Assembly: GCF_009727055.1 (NCBI RefSeq)
Contig: NC_052354.1
Span: forward strand, 42,137,265-42,201,264
From: Benincasa hispida
Lineage: Eukaryota; Streptophyta; Magnoliopsida; Cucurbitales; Cucurbitaceae
Length of the DNA stretch: 64,000 nt
Reading direction: 5' to 3'
Shown: piece by piece, positions 27,301 to 38,936 of the stretch
Layout: every line of letters starts with the position of its first letter
How positions within the stretch are numbered: position 1 is the stretch's first letter
Program-made: the position numbers and the translations under genes
Notes under the pieces: model-generated
Seen by the model: the letters and a program-made list of their open reading frames with translations, nothing else
The model's database searches: none
What the model was told of the DNA's origin: nothing

Positions 27301-27690
27301 GATTAAAAAGCTCTCCATCTTTCGTTTATCAAGCTACTCCTTTGATATTGAGAAATTTTAAAAGAAAAATCCACAATCCGAGAGTGAGATCGTCCATTAG
27401 GGTGTTCCAATCGTTCTTTTGAAGAAAAGTTTCAATGTACAACCTTCCAAGCGCATAATTGAAGAAGCGAATCGTCCCAATTTCTCAATTTTCACATACC
27501 CCTAATTACCCCCCTCCACACACACACACAAAAAAAAAAAGGGATAAAATGGATTCAGTACCCTTACATTAGAAGAATAGTTCTTCATGTAAATCCTCTC
27601 CAAGAATGGTCACGAACACCAATTGGGCACCACCAGTCAGAAACCTTTGTATTCTCTAGGATGGGAACTCTAGAGTTTGTGGGTTCTGGC
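24348..27690. other. Intergenic spacer with decayed repeats
   Basis: It starts with the MYB 3' flank. About 25180-25270 and 26095-26270 look like two halves of one GATAACCATTT-family MITE, split by an insertion (about 25273-26095) that begins TTTGGTATCAAGG and ends with a rough inverted match. ORFs here, including 25273-25781 and 25802-26089, come from pyrimidine- or purine-rich sequence. About 27100-27690 may be LTR-derived. No gene is supported. Confidence 0.45.
25374..25665. repeat. Pyrimidine-rich tract
   Basis: A stretch of almost 300 bases is strongly biased to C and T on the plus strand (many TTCTTC and long T runs). It gives long but meaningless Phe/Ser-rich frames. Confidence 0.7.
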
Positions 27691-28328
27691 TAGAGATGTC
27701 CACGGGGCGGGGCAAGACCGAGGATGTCATTCCCCATCCCCATCCCCACTCTGTCATTCCTCGTCTCATGAAATTTCCTACAGAGATCAAGGCGGGGATT
27801 CCCCGTGGGAAATCCGTGGGGATTGAGTTTTCCGTGGAGAATTTTTTCCCGTAATCTTTTTTTTTTTTTTTTTTTTGTAAAAGTCAATTAATTTAAATCA
27901 CTAATATGAGCAAATTGTAATTAAATAATTAACTTTATCACTAAATTCGTTATTATGGTTAGTTTTACATGACAATTTGAATTTAAAGATAAATTACTCA
28001 AATTTTAGCCTAAAAAAGCTAATAAATTTATTTTAGGAGAGAAATAAATATAAATCAAATTATTTACATATATAATCTAAATTTAAATATTCAATTTAAA
28101 CATATTCATTATCTTTTGCAATAAATAATCAAATTTAAAATTTAAATGTAATATTTATATAATAATAATAATAACATAACATTAGATAACTATACTAAAT
28201 AAATATGTAGAAGCTAATCGGGGCGGGGACAGGGAACTTGTCCCTGTTTAGCTCATGGAAATTTTTTTTCCTATTCTCCGCCCCGTTCGGGCGGGGCCCC
28301 ATTTCCGTGGGGAAATTGGACATCTCTA
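27691..28328. mobile_element. Non-autonomous hAT-type element (638 bp)
   Basis: The termini are a perfect 12-bp inverted repeat, TAGAGATGTCCA. The flanks are GTTCTGGC (27683-27690) and GTTCTAGC (28329-28336), 7 of 8 identical, as expected for an hAT 8-bp target duplication. The subterminal regions are GC-rich (ACGGGGCGGGGC and its partner) while the core is very AT-rich. No transposase. Related GC-ended elements are at 46650-47292 and 56026-56829. Confidence 0.8.
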
Positions 28329-28564
28329 GTTCTAGCTATTTTGGTGAGGGAATGAATTTTTAGTAGAAAGGAGCTCAGAACCTTTCTGTAAAATCAATTT
28401 TCTCAACCGAACTCTTCTTTGTATCCCATGGAGAAGGAGGAAGAAAAGATCACTTTTCATCTCCCCATTCCCACGTGGGGGGGGCGGGTGGGGGAGGGGA
28501 CAACTCCCTCTTAAAAGTTGATTTTTAAAAAATTATATATTAATTTATTTTAATAAATCAATTA

Positions 28565-28595
<31 letters not shown>

Positions 28596-28930
28596 ATATA
28601 TAATAACTACCTTTATATATACATTATATATTAAAATTGCATATGTTCTATCAAATATAACATAATACTTATGGTTTCTATATTCGGTATCAAATACAAT
28701 ATTAACCATATAGTTTCCAGCACTCTCTTGAATCCAATGGTTTTTAATATAAATCATTTATATTAAAATTTAATCATATAATCCAATTCATTTATAATTA
28801 ATATTATTGAATTATATTTCAAATATTTATTTCCTCTCAAATATACTTTATATATTATAATGTATCAAATACATTATAATAATTATATCATATATAATTT
28901 AAATTAAATTGAATTAATTTTATCATATAT
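28329..28930. other. AT-rich flank of a copia remnant
   Basis: A G-rich run at about 28475-28500 is followed by 400 bp of AT-rich sequence with (TA)n at 28565-28605. Its texture, ending in AATTAATTCC, resembles the AT-rich part of the LTR-like insertion at 57773-59917, so it may belong to the same kind of LTR. I could not define its ends. Confidence 0.35.
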
Positions 28931-29717
28931 AATTAATTCCCTCAATCATCATTCTCTACAAATAAGGTTTCCAAAATAAGTAAATCATATTTATCTTGTT
29001 TGGCCTTCTTCTTTTTCGCCAAGTATTTGGGATAGTTTCTCTTCCAATGTCTCTCTTGGTTGCAATGGAAACATATTCCCTTTGCAACCTTGGCTTTCTT
29101 GCCCTTTTAGGAAACAGCTGGTGGGTTAGCTTTCCTTTTTCCACCTTTCTTCTTCTTCCACTTTTTGGTGCTGGAAGAAGAAGGCACAGACTTTGTCACA
29201 GAGGTCGAATCACTATGGAACTTCTTAGAGGATGAGACAACATTTGTTTTACTCTTTTGTTCCTTGGTTTTCATCAAGGATTGGAAGGTCTGTAGCTGGT
29301 TGAGCAAGGTGGTCAAGTTATAGTTAATCCTGTTCATAACAGTATTGCTATGGAACTGTAGGAAACTTTCAGATAAAGATTCCAGAATGAAGTTAACCTA
29401 ACTAGCTTCATCGATGATAGACCCATTCATCTCCGCCATGTTAAAGTGGACCATTATGTTGAGAACATATTCTCGAATAAATGCCTCTACTTGCATATGG
29501 GCATTGAAGATGTGTTTGAGAGCATCGTGCCTGAGCTGTGCAGACGGTTATCTGAACATTCCCATAATCTCACCGGTCATGAGTATAAGCTCATGCTTCT
29601 TGGCTAAGACTTCAGAAATACTTGCCAAGATATATGCTTAAACCTTCTCGTTTGCTCATGTCCATCCCTCGTATGCTTCTTGAACATTTCGAGCATTTAA
29701 AGTTGAAATGGGAGAAC
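28931..29717 (-). pseudogene. Ty1/copia retrotransposon gag remnant, distal part
   Basis: Read on the minus strand, this gives a broken capsid-type gag with a Lys-rich stretch and a zinc knuckle, CFHCNQERHWKRN (CX2CX4HX4-type, with the final Cys changed), just before a KYLAKKKKAK block seen in plant copia gag-pol. Several stops lie in frame (for example near 29400 and 29640). The protease, integrase and reverse transcriptase that should follow are absent. The upstream part of the same gag continues beyond the hAT element, at 37140 and onward. Confidence 0.8.
29710..29717 (+). repeat. Left 8-bp target duplication of the hAT element
   Basis: GGGAGAAC directly precedes the TAGGGGTG terminus. 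The partner copy GGAAGAAC is at 37140-37147, with one mismatch. Confidence 0.8.
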
Positions 29718-29888
29718 TAGGGGTGTTCAAAAAACCCGGTAACCCGACCAACCCGGACTACCCAACCCAAACTGTAAAGGGTTGGGTTGGGTTAGATTTT
29801 ATTTTGGGTTGGATTGGGTTAAAAACTTTTAAAAATATTAAATTTGGATCGGGTCTCGGGTTATCCCATTTCATGGTTGATTCAACCC

Positions 29889-29926
29889 CTGTCTCTTATA
29901 CACATCTAGATGTGTATAAGATAAAG
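29889..29926. other. Tn5 mosaic-end (Nextera adapter) inverted pair
   Basis: Bases 29889-29907 are exactly CTGTCTCTTATACACATCT, the reverse complement of the Tn5 mosaic end used in Nextera libraries. They are followed directly by 29908-29926, a 17-of-19 match to the mosaic end in the other orientation. A head-to-head adapter pair has no known natural origin in a plant genome. In translation it gives the tell-tale VSYTHLDVYK contamination peptide. This is most likely an uncleaned adapter in the assembly, and the join on either side should be treated with caution. Confidence 0.9.
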
Positions 29927-30604
29927 AAATAAAACGTTAAACGTAATACGTATATAAAAAAAAACCCTCGCCACTTGCCACTTTCCGCACTTTGAAACGA
30001 AAGTTGAAACTTGAAAGAACGAAACGACCGCACCGCACGACCACACATCCACTTCCATCATCGCTCCCCTCGACATCGCCATCGGCAGTCGACGATCGTG
30101 TAGCAGTACGCTTACACTATCGTGTATGCCAGTCGCCGCCTACGCTATCGTTCAACCCTTGGCCTACGATACGATAAGGTAACCCTACGAAGTCTTTATT
30201 GTGTAGCTAGCTATACAATCGTGTAGCTCGACTCCCACGCCTCACGTCTCTGCCTCGTCAGATCAGATCCGGTTTCCTCTCGCCTACTGATCCAACTCCA
30301 AGCTTCATGAAGGACTCATCAACATCATTAGGGGTATTTTCTTCAATAAAGCAAGTAGATTCATAACATTTGTTACATTTTGTTATTTTGTATGCATTTT
30401 GTTCAAATATCATTTTGTTGTCATTTGAAAATACTCCTTTTGTTGACATTTCAAATCAGATACTTATGTATGCAAAATGTTATATAGCCTTAATTACAAG
30501 CTTTACGCCATCCGTTTAACTTTGATAGATTAATACATTAATTTTTTAATCTTGCAGTGTCTTGAGAACAGTTAGATAGATTCTTTAAAGTCGTCACAAC
30601 GGAC

Positions 30605-32836
30605 ATGGAATCAGACACTGCTGAATCACCATTTTCAAACTTCCCCGTGAGTAAACTAATTTAATTTTTATTGTGTAGTGTGTTCATATACTGATTAATG
30701 ATTAATCTTTATACATGAGTTATTTGTTTATTGTTATGAGTTAATTGAGAAGCTAGTGTTGTTTGTTTGTTTGTTTGTTTTAATTGTATAGGTAGGTTAA
30801 TTAGTTGTTTACTAGTTTCATTTATTTAATAGATGGACAGCAGTAGTGGTAATGCAAGTGGAACTGGTAATAATGAAATGCCTCATCCTCTTCCTCTTCC
30901 CCCTCCTAATGTTAGCCAAACTCCTAAAAATATACCACATCTACCTCCCAAGTCCAATCGAAAGAGACCTAATAAACCAACCTCGTCTGTGTGGGATCAT
31001 TTCACAAAAATGGAAGCAAGTACTAATAGTAATGATGGAGCTAGGTACAAGTGTAACTATTGTGGTAAAGATTACGCATGTGATAGTAATACTTGTGGAA
31101 CTAGTACTTTATGGAAACACTTAAGAAATCAATGTAAAAAGTACCTATATAAAGAAGAAGAAAAAGGACAAACCACCCTAACTCTCGTACCTTCAAATGA
31201 TGGAAAAGGAGTCAATGCTAGTAACTTTGTGACGACATTGTTTAGCCAACGAGCGTGTAGACTAGCATGCACTAAGATAATAATTATGAATGATTTATCG
31301 TTCAAGTTTGTTGAGACAGAGGGTTTTAGACACTTTTGTAGTATTTTGTGTCCTAAGTTTGATGTTTTATCGAGAGTCACAATCGTTAGAGATGAATATC
31401 AACTTTATCTTGAGGAGAAAAAAAAGTTAAAATCATTTCTAGTTAAAAGCTCTAAAAGAGTTTGTCTTACCACTGACACATGGACTTCACTACAAAATGT
31501 GAACTACATGGTCATCACTGCATATTTTATTGATTCTGAATGGGTTTTGCATGAGAAGATTTTGAGTTTTTATCAAGTTGCTAATCATAAGGGGGAGACT
31601 ATTGGAAAGATGATTGAGAGTTTGTTGGAATGGGGGATTGAAATTTTTTTTTCCATCACCGTTGATAATGCAAGTTCTAATGATGTGGCTATTTCTTATG
31701 TTAAGAGAAGACTTAAAAGTTGGAAATCGATTGTTTTAGATAGAGAACTATTACACATGAGGTATTGTGCCCACATTATTAATCTTATTGTGAATGATGC
31801 ACTAAGAGATATGCATGATTTTATTGCTAGTGTTCGTAATGCTGTGAGATATGTTCGATCGTTGCTAGGAGAATGAAAAAAATTTAAAGCTTGCGTGAAA
31901 CAAGAAAAAATTCAGTGTAAGGCTCTTGTTTGTTTAGATGTGGCAACTAGGTAGAATTCTACTTATTTAATGCTTGAACATGCAATTAAATTTGAGAAAG
32001 CTTTTAGAACTTTAGAGGAGGAGAAAGAAGACTCAGATTTTGTTGATTACTTCGAGGAAGATGACCGTGGAAATAAAAGATTGAGGCCCCCAAGTACATT
32101 TGATTGGTTGACTGTAGGTGTGTTTATTAAGTTTTTAAAGAGGTTTTATGATACCACCACAAAGATAAGTGGATCTTCATATGTGACTTCTAATGTTGGT
32201 TATAAGGAAATTAATAAAATTCAATTTTCTTTAAACAAATGGAGCAACAATACCAACTATGTTCTAAGTATGATGACTATGAATATGAAGACCAAGTTTG
32301 ATAAGTATTGGGGTTCACTTGAAAAAATGAATAAATTGATATTTGTGGCTATGGTGATTGATCCTCGATACAAGTTAAACTATTTGAATTATTGTCTTTC
32401 CAATGTTTATGACAGTGATGTGGTTAAGGATATGATTGAGAGTGAAATTATATTTGTATCGTCTATATGACTTTTACAAATCACATAACACTTCACTTCG
32501 AAGTAGTCATAGTACCAATGATTCTCAACAATAAAAAACTGTCAATATAATGAAGATAATCATGGGGTGGACGAAAATATAGATGATTCGTGGATAACTT
32601 TTAAGAGGCTGAGAGAAGAAGATAGTACTTTGGAAATGGAGAATGATTTGTCTTCTTATTTATTTGACAAGGTTATAGAAGATAAAGATGATTTTGAGAT
32701 ATTGTATTGGTGGAAGGTGAATGGCTACAAATATCCCATTTTATCAAAAATTGTTCGAGATATTTTGGCAGTTCCAATATCTACAGTCGCTTCTGAATCT
32801 GCGCTCAGTATTACTAGATCTCCATCCACAACTTGA
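30605..32836 (+). pseudogene. BED-type hAT transposase, decayed
   Basis: A probable first exon 30605-30646 (14 codons, donor CCCC|GTGAGT) joins in frame to the long exon starting at 30833. The BED zinc finger is at about 31046-31138 (CX2C then HLRNQC). The RNase H-like core follows (TTDTWTS near 31470, a DPRYKL block near 32360), and the C-terminal hAT dimerisation block is at about 32695-32813 (ILYWWKVN, VASESA). Breaks: stop at 31874; TAG at 31952 in the conserved TRWNSTY motif; stop at 32468; a frame change before 32567; and loss of frame after VASESA. It cannot encode an active enzyme. Length without the breaks is near the usual 650-700 aa. Confidence 0.85.
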
Positions 32837-33470
32837 AGAGTTAGATACTTTGGAAAATATTGAGTAGGTAGTTAAATGAATTTTTTATTGTACATATCTA
32901 ACCTGTTTAATGCTCAAATAATTAATGTATTTAATTTTGCATGATTTATTTTGTAGAGAGTCCATCCTCCTCTGTTGTTTTGAAATAAGGAATTGAATTT
33001 GGAGCATAATGATGATTTTAGTGGTAAGTTTTACTACCATAAGATCAAATATTATTATTACTTATAAATGAACATCTTGGTTTAATGTATTTGTAATTTT
33101 TTTCAAGAATTAAGAAGTGAAGAGACCAAAGAATCAAAGATGAAGAAGAAAACTCACTCAAGTCATTCTTCATGTTCATGGTGCTTTTGAATGATTTGGA
33201 ATTTTATGTAATAAACCAATAGTTATTATTATTTATTAAACTTGGGATGATTATTATTGAACTTTGTGTGTTTGAGTAGAGACTTTGAACTTGAAATTTT
33301 GAATTGTATTATTTGAGGAAGTTTCTTTTGAAGTTTATATTGAATTAATGGTGGTTGTATTTTAATGTCAATGCTAAAATTTCACATAGATTACTTGTTC
33401 TTTATTACTAAGGTTTATTGATCCACAAAAAATCAAATCCTTCAATACAGAATGATTAAGGGGCCATTTG

Positions 33471-33882
33471 TTACTCAGCGATCGTGTAGCAGAGCTAAGC
33501 GATCATGTAGTCGAGCTAAGCGATCGTGTAGCCGAGCTTAGCGATCGTGTAACATTTGGTAAGCGATCGTATAGCATTTGGTAGGCGATCGTATAGCATT
33601 GGGTAAGCGATCATATAGCATTTTGTTACTCAGTGATCATGTAGCATTTGGTAAGAGATCGTGTAGCATTTGGTAAGCGATCGTGTAGCATTTAGTAAGC
33701 GATCGTATAGCATTGGGTATGCGATCGTATAACAATTGGATAGGTGATCGTATAACATTTTGTTACTCAGCGATTATGTAACAGAGCTAAGCAATCGTGT
33801 AGCCGAGCTCAGCGATCGTGTAACATTTGGTAAGCGATTATATAGCATTTAGTAGGTGATCGTATAACATTGAGTAGGCGAT
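33471..33882. repeat. GCGATCG minisatellite, left part
   Basis: About 18 imperfect units of 20-25 bp on the pattern GCGATCGTATAGCATTTGGTA. The core GCGATCG(T/C) contains the palindrome CGATCG. Single motif copies (CGATCGTGTAG) also occur at about 30092-30235, near the left end of the same hAT element. Confidence 0.9.
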
Positions 33883-36702
33883 TTTCATACCCCGCACCAG
33901 ATTACCCTTCTAACGTGGACGGAATGGTGACGGCAGCAATTACCAACCCTTTTGATGGCACTTACTGGCTATCTTACCTGTTAAATATCGCTCAAACCTT
34001 GAATACATACAAATTAACTCAGAACTTAATACATTTACATTACAGGGTTTTGTAACATTGCGCATACATGGATATTACAACCTAGTGAGCCCCATCGAGA
34101 ATACTAGTCACTAGACATACACATGTGTACTAACTAACATAGGTCTTCAATTATGCTTCCTTCCACTTGTTTCTTTGAGTGGCAGAGCAACAGCAAAAAA
34201 GTCTTTTGGGAACTGACGCTACCTGGAAAGGAAAACATTTGAAAACGTGAGCTAAAAGCTCAGTAAGTGACTTAATAAAAATATAAATCCCATGCTCAAA
34301 ATCGAAAGCTTGAAAATATAATATTGAAACTAAAGTATACCAAGCAAACGTGTACATAAAACCTTTAAAACCACTATTAAACATCATTATTCCTTAGTTG
34401 AGAACGAGCATACATCGCTCTAGCTTCCAACATCTATTATCGGCCAAGAGACCCATACTTCGGTCTCCCTTTGCTGGTATATAGCCTAGGAGACCCATAC
34501 TTCGGCCTCTCATTCAGAACTACCTACGACACGTGGAGTTTTCTATGTACCGTCAACACCTTAGGTACATTTTTTCAGATACCTTCCTTACCTTCAGTAT
34601 CCGGCTCACTTAAGCTATCAAGTTCTTGAATAAAGCATAGAAAACTCTTTAAGATACCTTCTCCACCTTTAATATTCCTTTTCATTATGTTTAGGAATAT
34701 CAACGCATGTACTTTCAAAATCTTAGGTATTTAAAACATAGTACATCAAGCTTCATTCAACCTTAGCTTTAACCCTAACGCATGCTTCAAACTTTGTAAC
34801 ATAAGTTGACTTAAATCATGTTGAACTAGCTTGTAGAAACTATTAGCATGCGTTAGATATGGAAAACATACTTGGAAACCTACTACATTAGTAACATCAT
34901 GCGTTGATAAACATTCATAAGCATTAGTAATTCTAAACTATCCTTCTAGCCTAGGAGAAGAAATGACTGCCCTTATCATTAGTTGAGAGTGAACTATTAG
35001 ATCTAACCCTCATTATCAACCTTCGGCGGGGAGAACCCTATTGCTCAATCCCTCGACGTCGTATTACCTACGTGCACGTGGTTATAACTGAGTACCGTCA
35101 TACCTTAAGTACTTGACTAGGATACCTTCTCATTGTCCTTCAGTATCCTTAGGATACCTTCTCATTGTCCTTTAGTATCCGTCATATACCTAGTCATAAA
35201 CATTTAGTTGAAAGGATATCTTCTCATTGTCCTTCAGTATCCGTCATATAACTAGTCATAAATCTTTAGTTGAACACTTAGTGCTCAATTCATCATACTA
35301 GTTCACCCATCATACTGGTTCATCATAAAAATGGAGTTACTTAAACATACTAAAAGTATTTGGACAATATAACATATCTAAATCATGTCAATTCCATGGA
35401 AAACATGCTTTACTTAGCATGAGAAACAATTTCACAAATATGTTGCTCGGCAATTCATTTTGACACTTAACATGAGAAATAACTTCAAAGAAATCACAGT
35501 TTCTAAATCATTAGAACAGTAAGTCATCACATAGTCACTCACAGCTCGTTGGCCTCTTAACGGGTTATATGCTCCTCCTAGCTCTTCTTGGCTTGAAAGG
35601 ACATAATTCCCGGTTAAACTACTGAGAATTCTTAGTAAAATACCTCAAATAGTTCATTTATTAAAGGAACTTTCATCAACAATGACAGCTTTACTGGCAA
35701 GATCCCCTAGAGCAAGATCAGCGAGATCCTCTAGAGCGAAATCAGCGAGATCCTCTAGAGTGAAATCAAGCTTTTCCTAGCAAACCTTCATCCTAGTGAT
35801 ACTCACCTTATCAGCGACACCAGCGATACTCACCTTACCAGCGACACCAACGATAATTAGCCCAATTTCTAGCGAGATTCCCTTCTAGAGCGAGATCCTC
35901 TTCACAAAATTAGCGATATTTCCTTCATTAGCGAGATCCTCGTCACAAAATCTCGCTATAATCTCTACGGTGAGCTGTTTGCTTATTCTTCCCAAGCAGT
36001 TGTCTACTTATGCTCAGATTCTCTATTACAACTTTAAAAATTCATAAATCAAAATCCAGACCTCTTTTGAAGAAACTTCCTTCTACAAACATGTTTAGAA
36101 TTGAGTTAACTTTCTACCTTAAAATTTCAACCAAACCTTCCTTATAGTTTGGCCTAGAGCTTTCAATTTTTACCTCAGGCTCTGATTAACCCGAGATTCT
36201 ATCTCTTCTGTAATTTCATCACTTTCTGTTCTTTTTCTCTTGCCATCTTCCTCCGGCAAGAAAACCTTGAAAACTAGATTCTCTCAACTTTCAAATGACA
36301 CTACTTTCACTAAATTTTCTCATGTAGATTGCCCAAAACCAAGCTTTCGAAGTTCCTTTTCCCTTTTAATCTTCTTACCGCCTCCCAAATTCATGGATTA
36401 ACTGCCACGTGCCAAACCAACAAGTGAGTTTCCTTATTTAACATGTTTTTCTTTTCCTTTCTCAACAAATCCTATAAATAACATGGATTTCTACTTATAT
36501 GATATTTAATATATATTCCTTTAGCCAAACATGCTTATTTAGGAAACTTTGAATTCGGGTTTTACACTTAGCTACACAAAAGCTTATTTCTTCTTGCTTC
36601 CAGCCTCTAACCTTCCTAAAACATGGCTTCATTTAACTCATTAGGAGACATCTCATTACTTACTCTTACTTAAAGTAATTAGGGTTCGGATTTTACAGCG
36701 AT
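33878..36702 (-). mobile_element. Solo LTR (Ty3/gypsy-like), minus orientation
   Basis: The insertion 33883-36697 (2815 bp) splits the minisatellite and is flanked by GCGAT on both sides (33878-33882 and 36698-36702), a 5-bp target duplication, although GCGAT is also part of the repeat unit. Read on the minus strand it starts TGTAAAATCCGAACCC, a common gypsy LTR start, and ends GGGGTATGAAA, one base away from a canonical ACA end. It contains GAGCTAAAAGCTCAGTAAG and several tandem ACCTTCTCATTGTCCTT blocks. No internal coding region is present, so recombination to a solo LTR is the simplest reading. Confidence 0.65.
35100..35265. repeat. Tandem repeat inside the solo LTR
   Basis: Three units containing ACCTTCTCATTGTCCTT and AGTATCCGTCATATA follow one another. 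A second local repeat, AGCGAGATCCTCTAGAG, recurs at about 35690-35960. Confidence 0.65.
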
Positions 36703-36981
36703 CGTATAACATTTTGTTACTCAGCGATCGTGTAGCATTTGGTAAGCGATCATATAGCATTAGGTAGGCGATCGTATAGTATTGGATAGGTGATCGTATA
36801 GCATTTTGTTACTCAGTGATCGTATAGGATTTAGTAAGCGATCGTTGAGCATTTGGTAGGCGATCGTTTAGCATTGGTAGGCGATCGTATAGCATTGGTA
36901 GGCGATCGTATAGTTTAGGTAGGCGATCGTATAGTATTGGTAGGCGATCGTATAGCATTTGCCATTTGGTAAACGATCGTA
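36698..36981. repeat. GCGATCG minisatellite, right part
   Basis: About 12-13 further units of the same repeat. Near 36840-36960 the period settles to 21 bp (GGTAGGCGATCGTATAGCATT), so a minus-strand frame gives a repeated LYDRLPM peptide. That frame is a repeat artefact and not a gene. Confidence 0.9.
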
Positions 36982-37139
36982 ACAGAACCGGTGATCCAAC
37001 CCGGCCCAACTCGAAAATTTTGGATTGGGTTGGGTTAGGTTGACCCTAAAAAAATGAACTAATAGGGTTCATTATTAGCCAACCCGAATTTTTGGGTTAG
37101 TCCACAAAAATCTCCTAACCCGGACTATGTACACCCCTA

Positions 37140-37705
37140 GGAAGAACAGTCCTCCATTAGGACAAAACAAAGGTCATTGAGGATTAGGATTGTGTTGATT
37201 ATATTTTTCCAAGATGTGTAATTTTTGCCCGTTAATTTCTTAGCGGCGAGTAAATTAAGCGTTGTGGAAGTCATTATGAATAAGTTATATTAGTCTATTT
37301 GCATTAAATCACTTAGAAAAACCAATCATTTTTAGCAAAATAATCTAATGTAGCCTAAGTGACATCTATTTTACAATGATGTTTCAATGAGGCAGGACAA
37401 AAGCTACTATAGGATGATCAGGTGCCCCTTCACTGGAATGAGACAATCTCAACTAATAGATAGAACAACTCCTTGTTACTGTAACTATCAACCACCATTG
37501 TTCGGTCCAGTAATTGTTAAACTCGCTTAACAATTCTTGTAAGTGTAACCTCTCATTTTATATTCTAAAGTTCCGCCCCGATGAGCCAACCGTAGAGAAA
37601 AACCAATTGGGACATGAATCTAAAGTAATCCTATCCATTTCTGGAGTTTGAATAAAGTGTCATACAATAATGTCATCCTTAAGGGGACACTCAAGGTGCT
37701 ACGAG
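37140..37705 (-). pseudogene. Copia gag remnant, proximal part and leader
   Basis: Minus-strand continuation of the gag at 28931-29717, interrupted by the hAT element. About 37140-37270 encodes the start of gag (TGKNYTSWK, then a TILILNDLCFVL-type block, as in plant copia gag). From 37270 to about 37700 lies non-coding leader sequence. No protease, integrase or RT is present. Confidence 0.7.
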
Positions 37706-38240
37706 TGTAGGATTGATGTGGCAACCTTAGAAGGGTGAATATGGTTTATTTAACTTAATGAAAACTTTTTACAAATGTGGGCCCAATTAAATAAACTAAT
37801 AGACTTTTTGCTAACAAGTAATTTAAACAATAATTTCATGCAAAATAATTCAACTCAGAATAATCAATAAGTTAATAATACGACTTTAAAGTACACAAAT
37901 TGGCTCTCATAACAAGATTGATAATGGTTGTAGAAATTCAAGAACAACCAATCAAAATAATCCAATATGAACAATTAATTTCAAGAACAAAAATTGCAAT
38001 TAATTTCAAGCAATTAAATATAATAACAAATTTATTGCAAAATTAAAGAGGAGGGAGTAGAGAAATTGACACCAACAATTTTATAGTAGTTCGGCACAAC
38101 TGATCTACATCCACTTCCTTAGCTCCTCTTGGATATGTCACTACAAACTTGACTCTTTCTAGAGCTTAGAGTTGAACCGCTACAACGTTCTTTTTTTCGG
38201 GAGCAAGAACGAACTCGATCCTTTCCACTGTTGAGGATTA
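37706..38240 (-). repeat. 535-bp direct repeat, copy 1 (possible LTR)
   Basis: It matches 39535-40069 along its full length with scattered differences; both start TGTAGGAT and end GAGGATTA. The spacing of about 1.3 kb and the tRNA-primer-like motif beside copy 2 suggest the two LTRs of a small non-autonomous retrotransposon in minus orientation. The GAGGATTA end is not a canonical LTR terminus, so a plain segmental duplication remains possible. Confidence 0.6.
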
Positions 38241-38604
38241 TCAAACCGTTGCAACAACTCTTTTTTCAGGATCAAGAACAATCCCTACAAAATGTTTGTA
38301 AAAATAAAGAGTACACTTGACAAACTCTCTACAAGAGTGGATTTACAAATTTTAGCTCACAACTAAACAATCCTCACAATATAAAACATCTCTCTCAAGA
38401 AGAAAATGAAAAGAAGAAAAATTAAAGTTTGAAGAGAGCAACAATAATGGTGGTTTAATGAGTTATGGAGGATTGAAAATAATTGTTCATGTAATTTGGA
38501 GAAGAAGATGAGTTTAAATAGAGAGAAAATTTGTTGAAAACTACATTTAATTTGAACCATTTGATCTTGGAAAAGAAAAATCAATGGTGGAGATTTTAAA
38601 CTAA

Positions 38605-38936
38605 ACTAGTCGTTAGACACAAACAAAATATAATATTAAATTATTTTTCTTTTAAATTCATTTTCTTTTTAAAAACCCGATAAAAAGCAAAAATTCACTA
38701 TGTGTCCAAAACTAATCAATAGACACAAACATAAAATAATATTAAATTCATTTTCCTTTTAATTCATTTTCTTTTTAAATTCATTCTCTTTAAAGTCAAT
38801 TCAAAAATTAAAAAAAACATACCATGTGTAAAAAACTAGCCAATAGACACAAACATAAAATAATATTAAATTCATTTTCCATTTAAATTCATTTTCTTTT
38901 GAAAACCAATCCAAAAATCAAAAGCCCACCATGTGT
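38605..38936. repeat. Three tandem units of ~106-124 bp
   Basis: Units start at 38605, 38711 and 38835, each with ACTAGYCAATAGACACAAAC or a close variant, then ATAATATTAAATTCATTTTC and a CATGTGT end. They lie between the two 535-bp direct repeats. Confidence 0.75.

Larger units (their letters stand above)
29718..37139 (+). mobile_element. hAT-superfamily DNA transposon, 7.4 kb, decayed and nested
   Basis: The left terminus TAGGGGTGTTCA and right terminus TGTACACCCCTA are inverted repeats with one mismatch, and 8-bp flanking duplications match at 7 of 8. The subterminal regions are rich in AACCCG/GGGTTGGGTT motifs. Inside, in order: a mosaic-end artefact (29889-29926), a transposase pseudogene (30605-32836), a GCGATCG minisatellite (33471-36981) and, inside that, a solo LTR (33883-36697). 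Without the LTR and its duplication the element is about 4.6 kb, a normal hAT size. It sits in a copia gag remnant, and taking out the element plus one duplication copy makes the gag frame continuous, which confirms both borders. Confidence 0.88.

Noticed and set aside
33471..36981. A CRISPR-like array
   Set aside because: The units are contiguous and imperfect with no unique spacers, and the DNA is a plant nuclear transposon.
36809..37009. Repeat protein LYDRLPM on the minus strand
   Set aside because: A 21-bp minisatellite automatically gives a seven-residue periodic frame. It runs into the hAT terminus.
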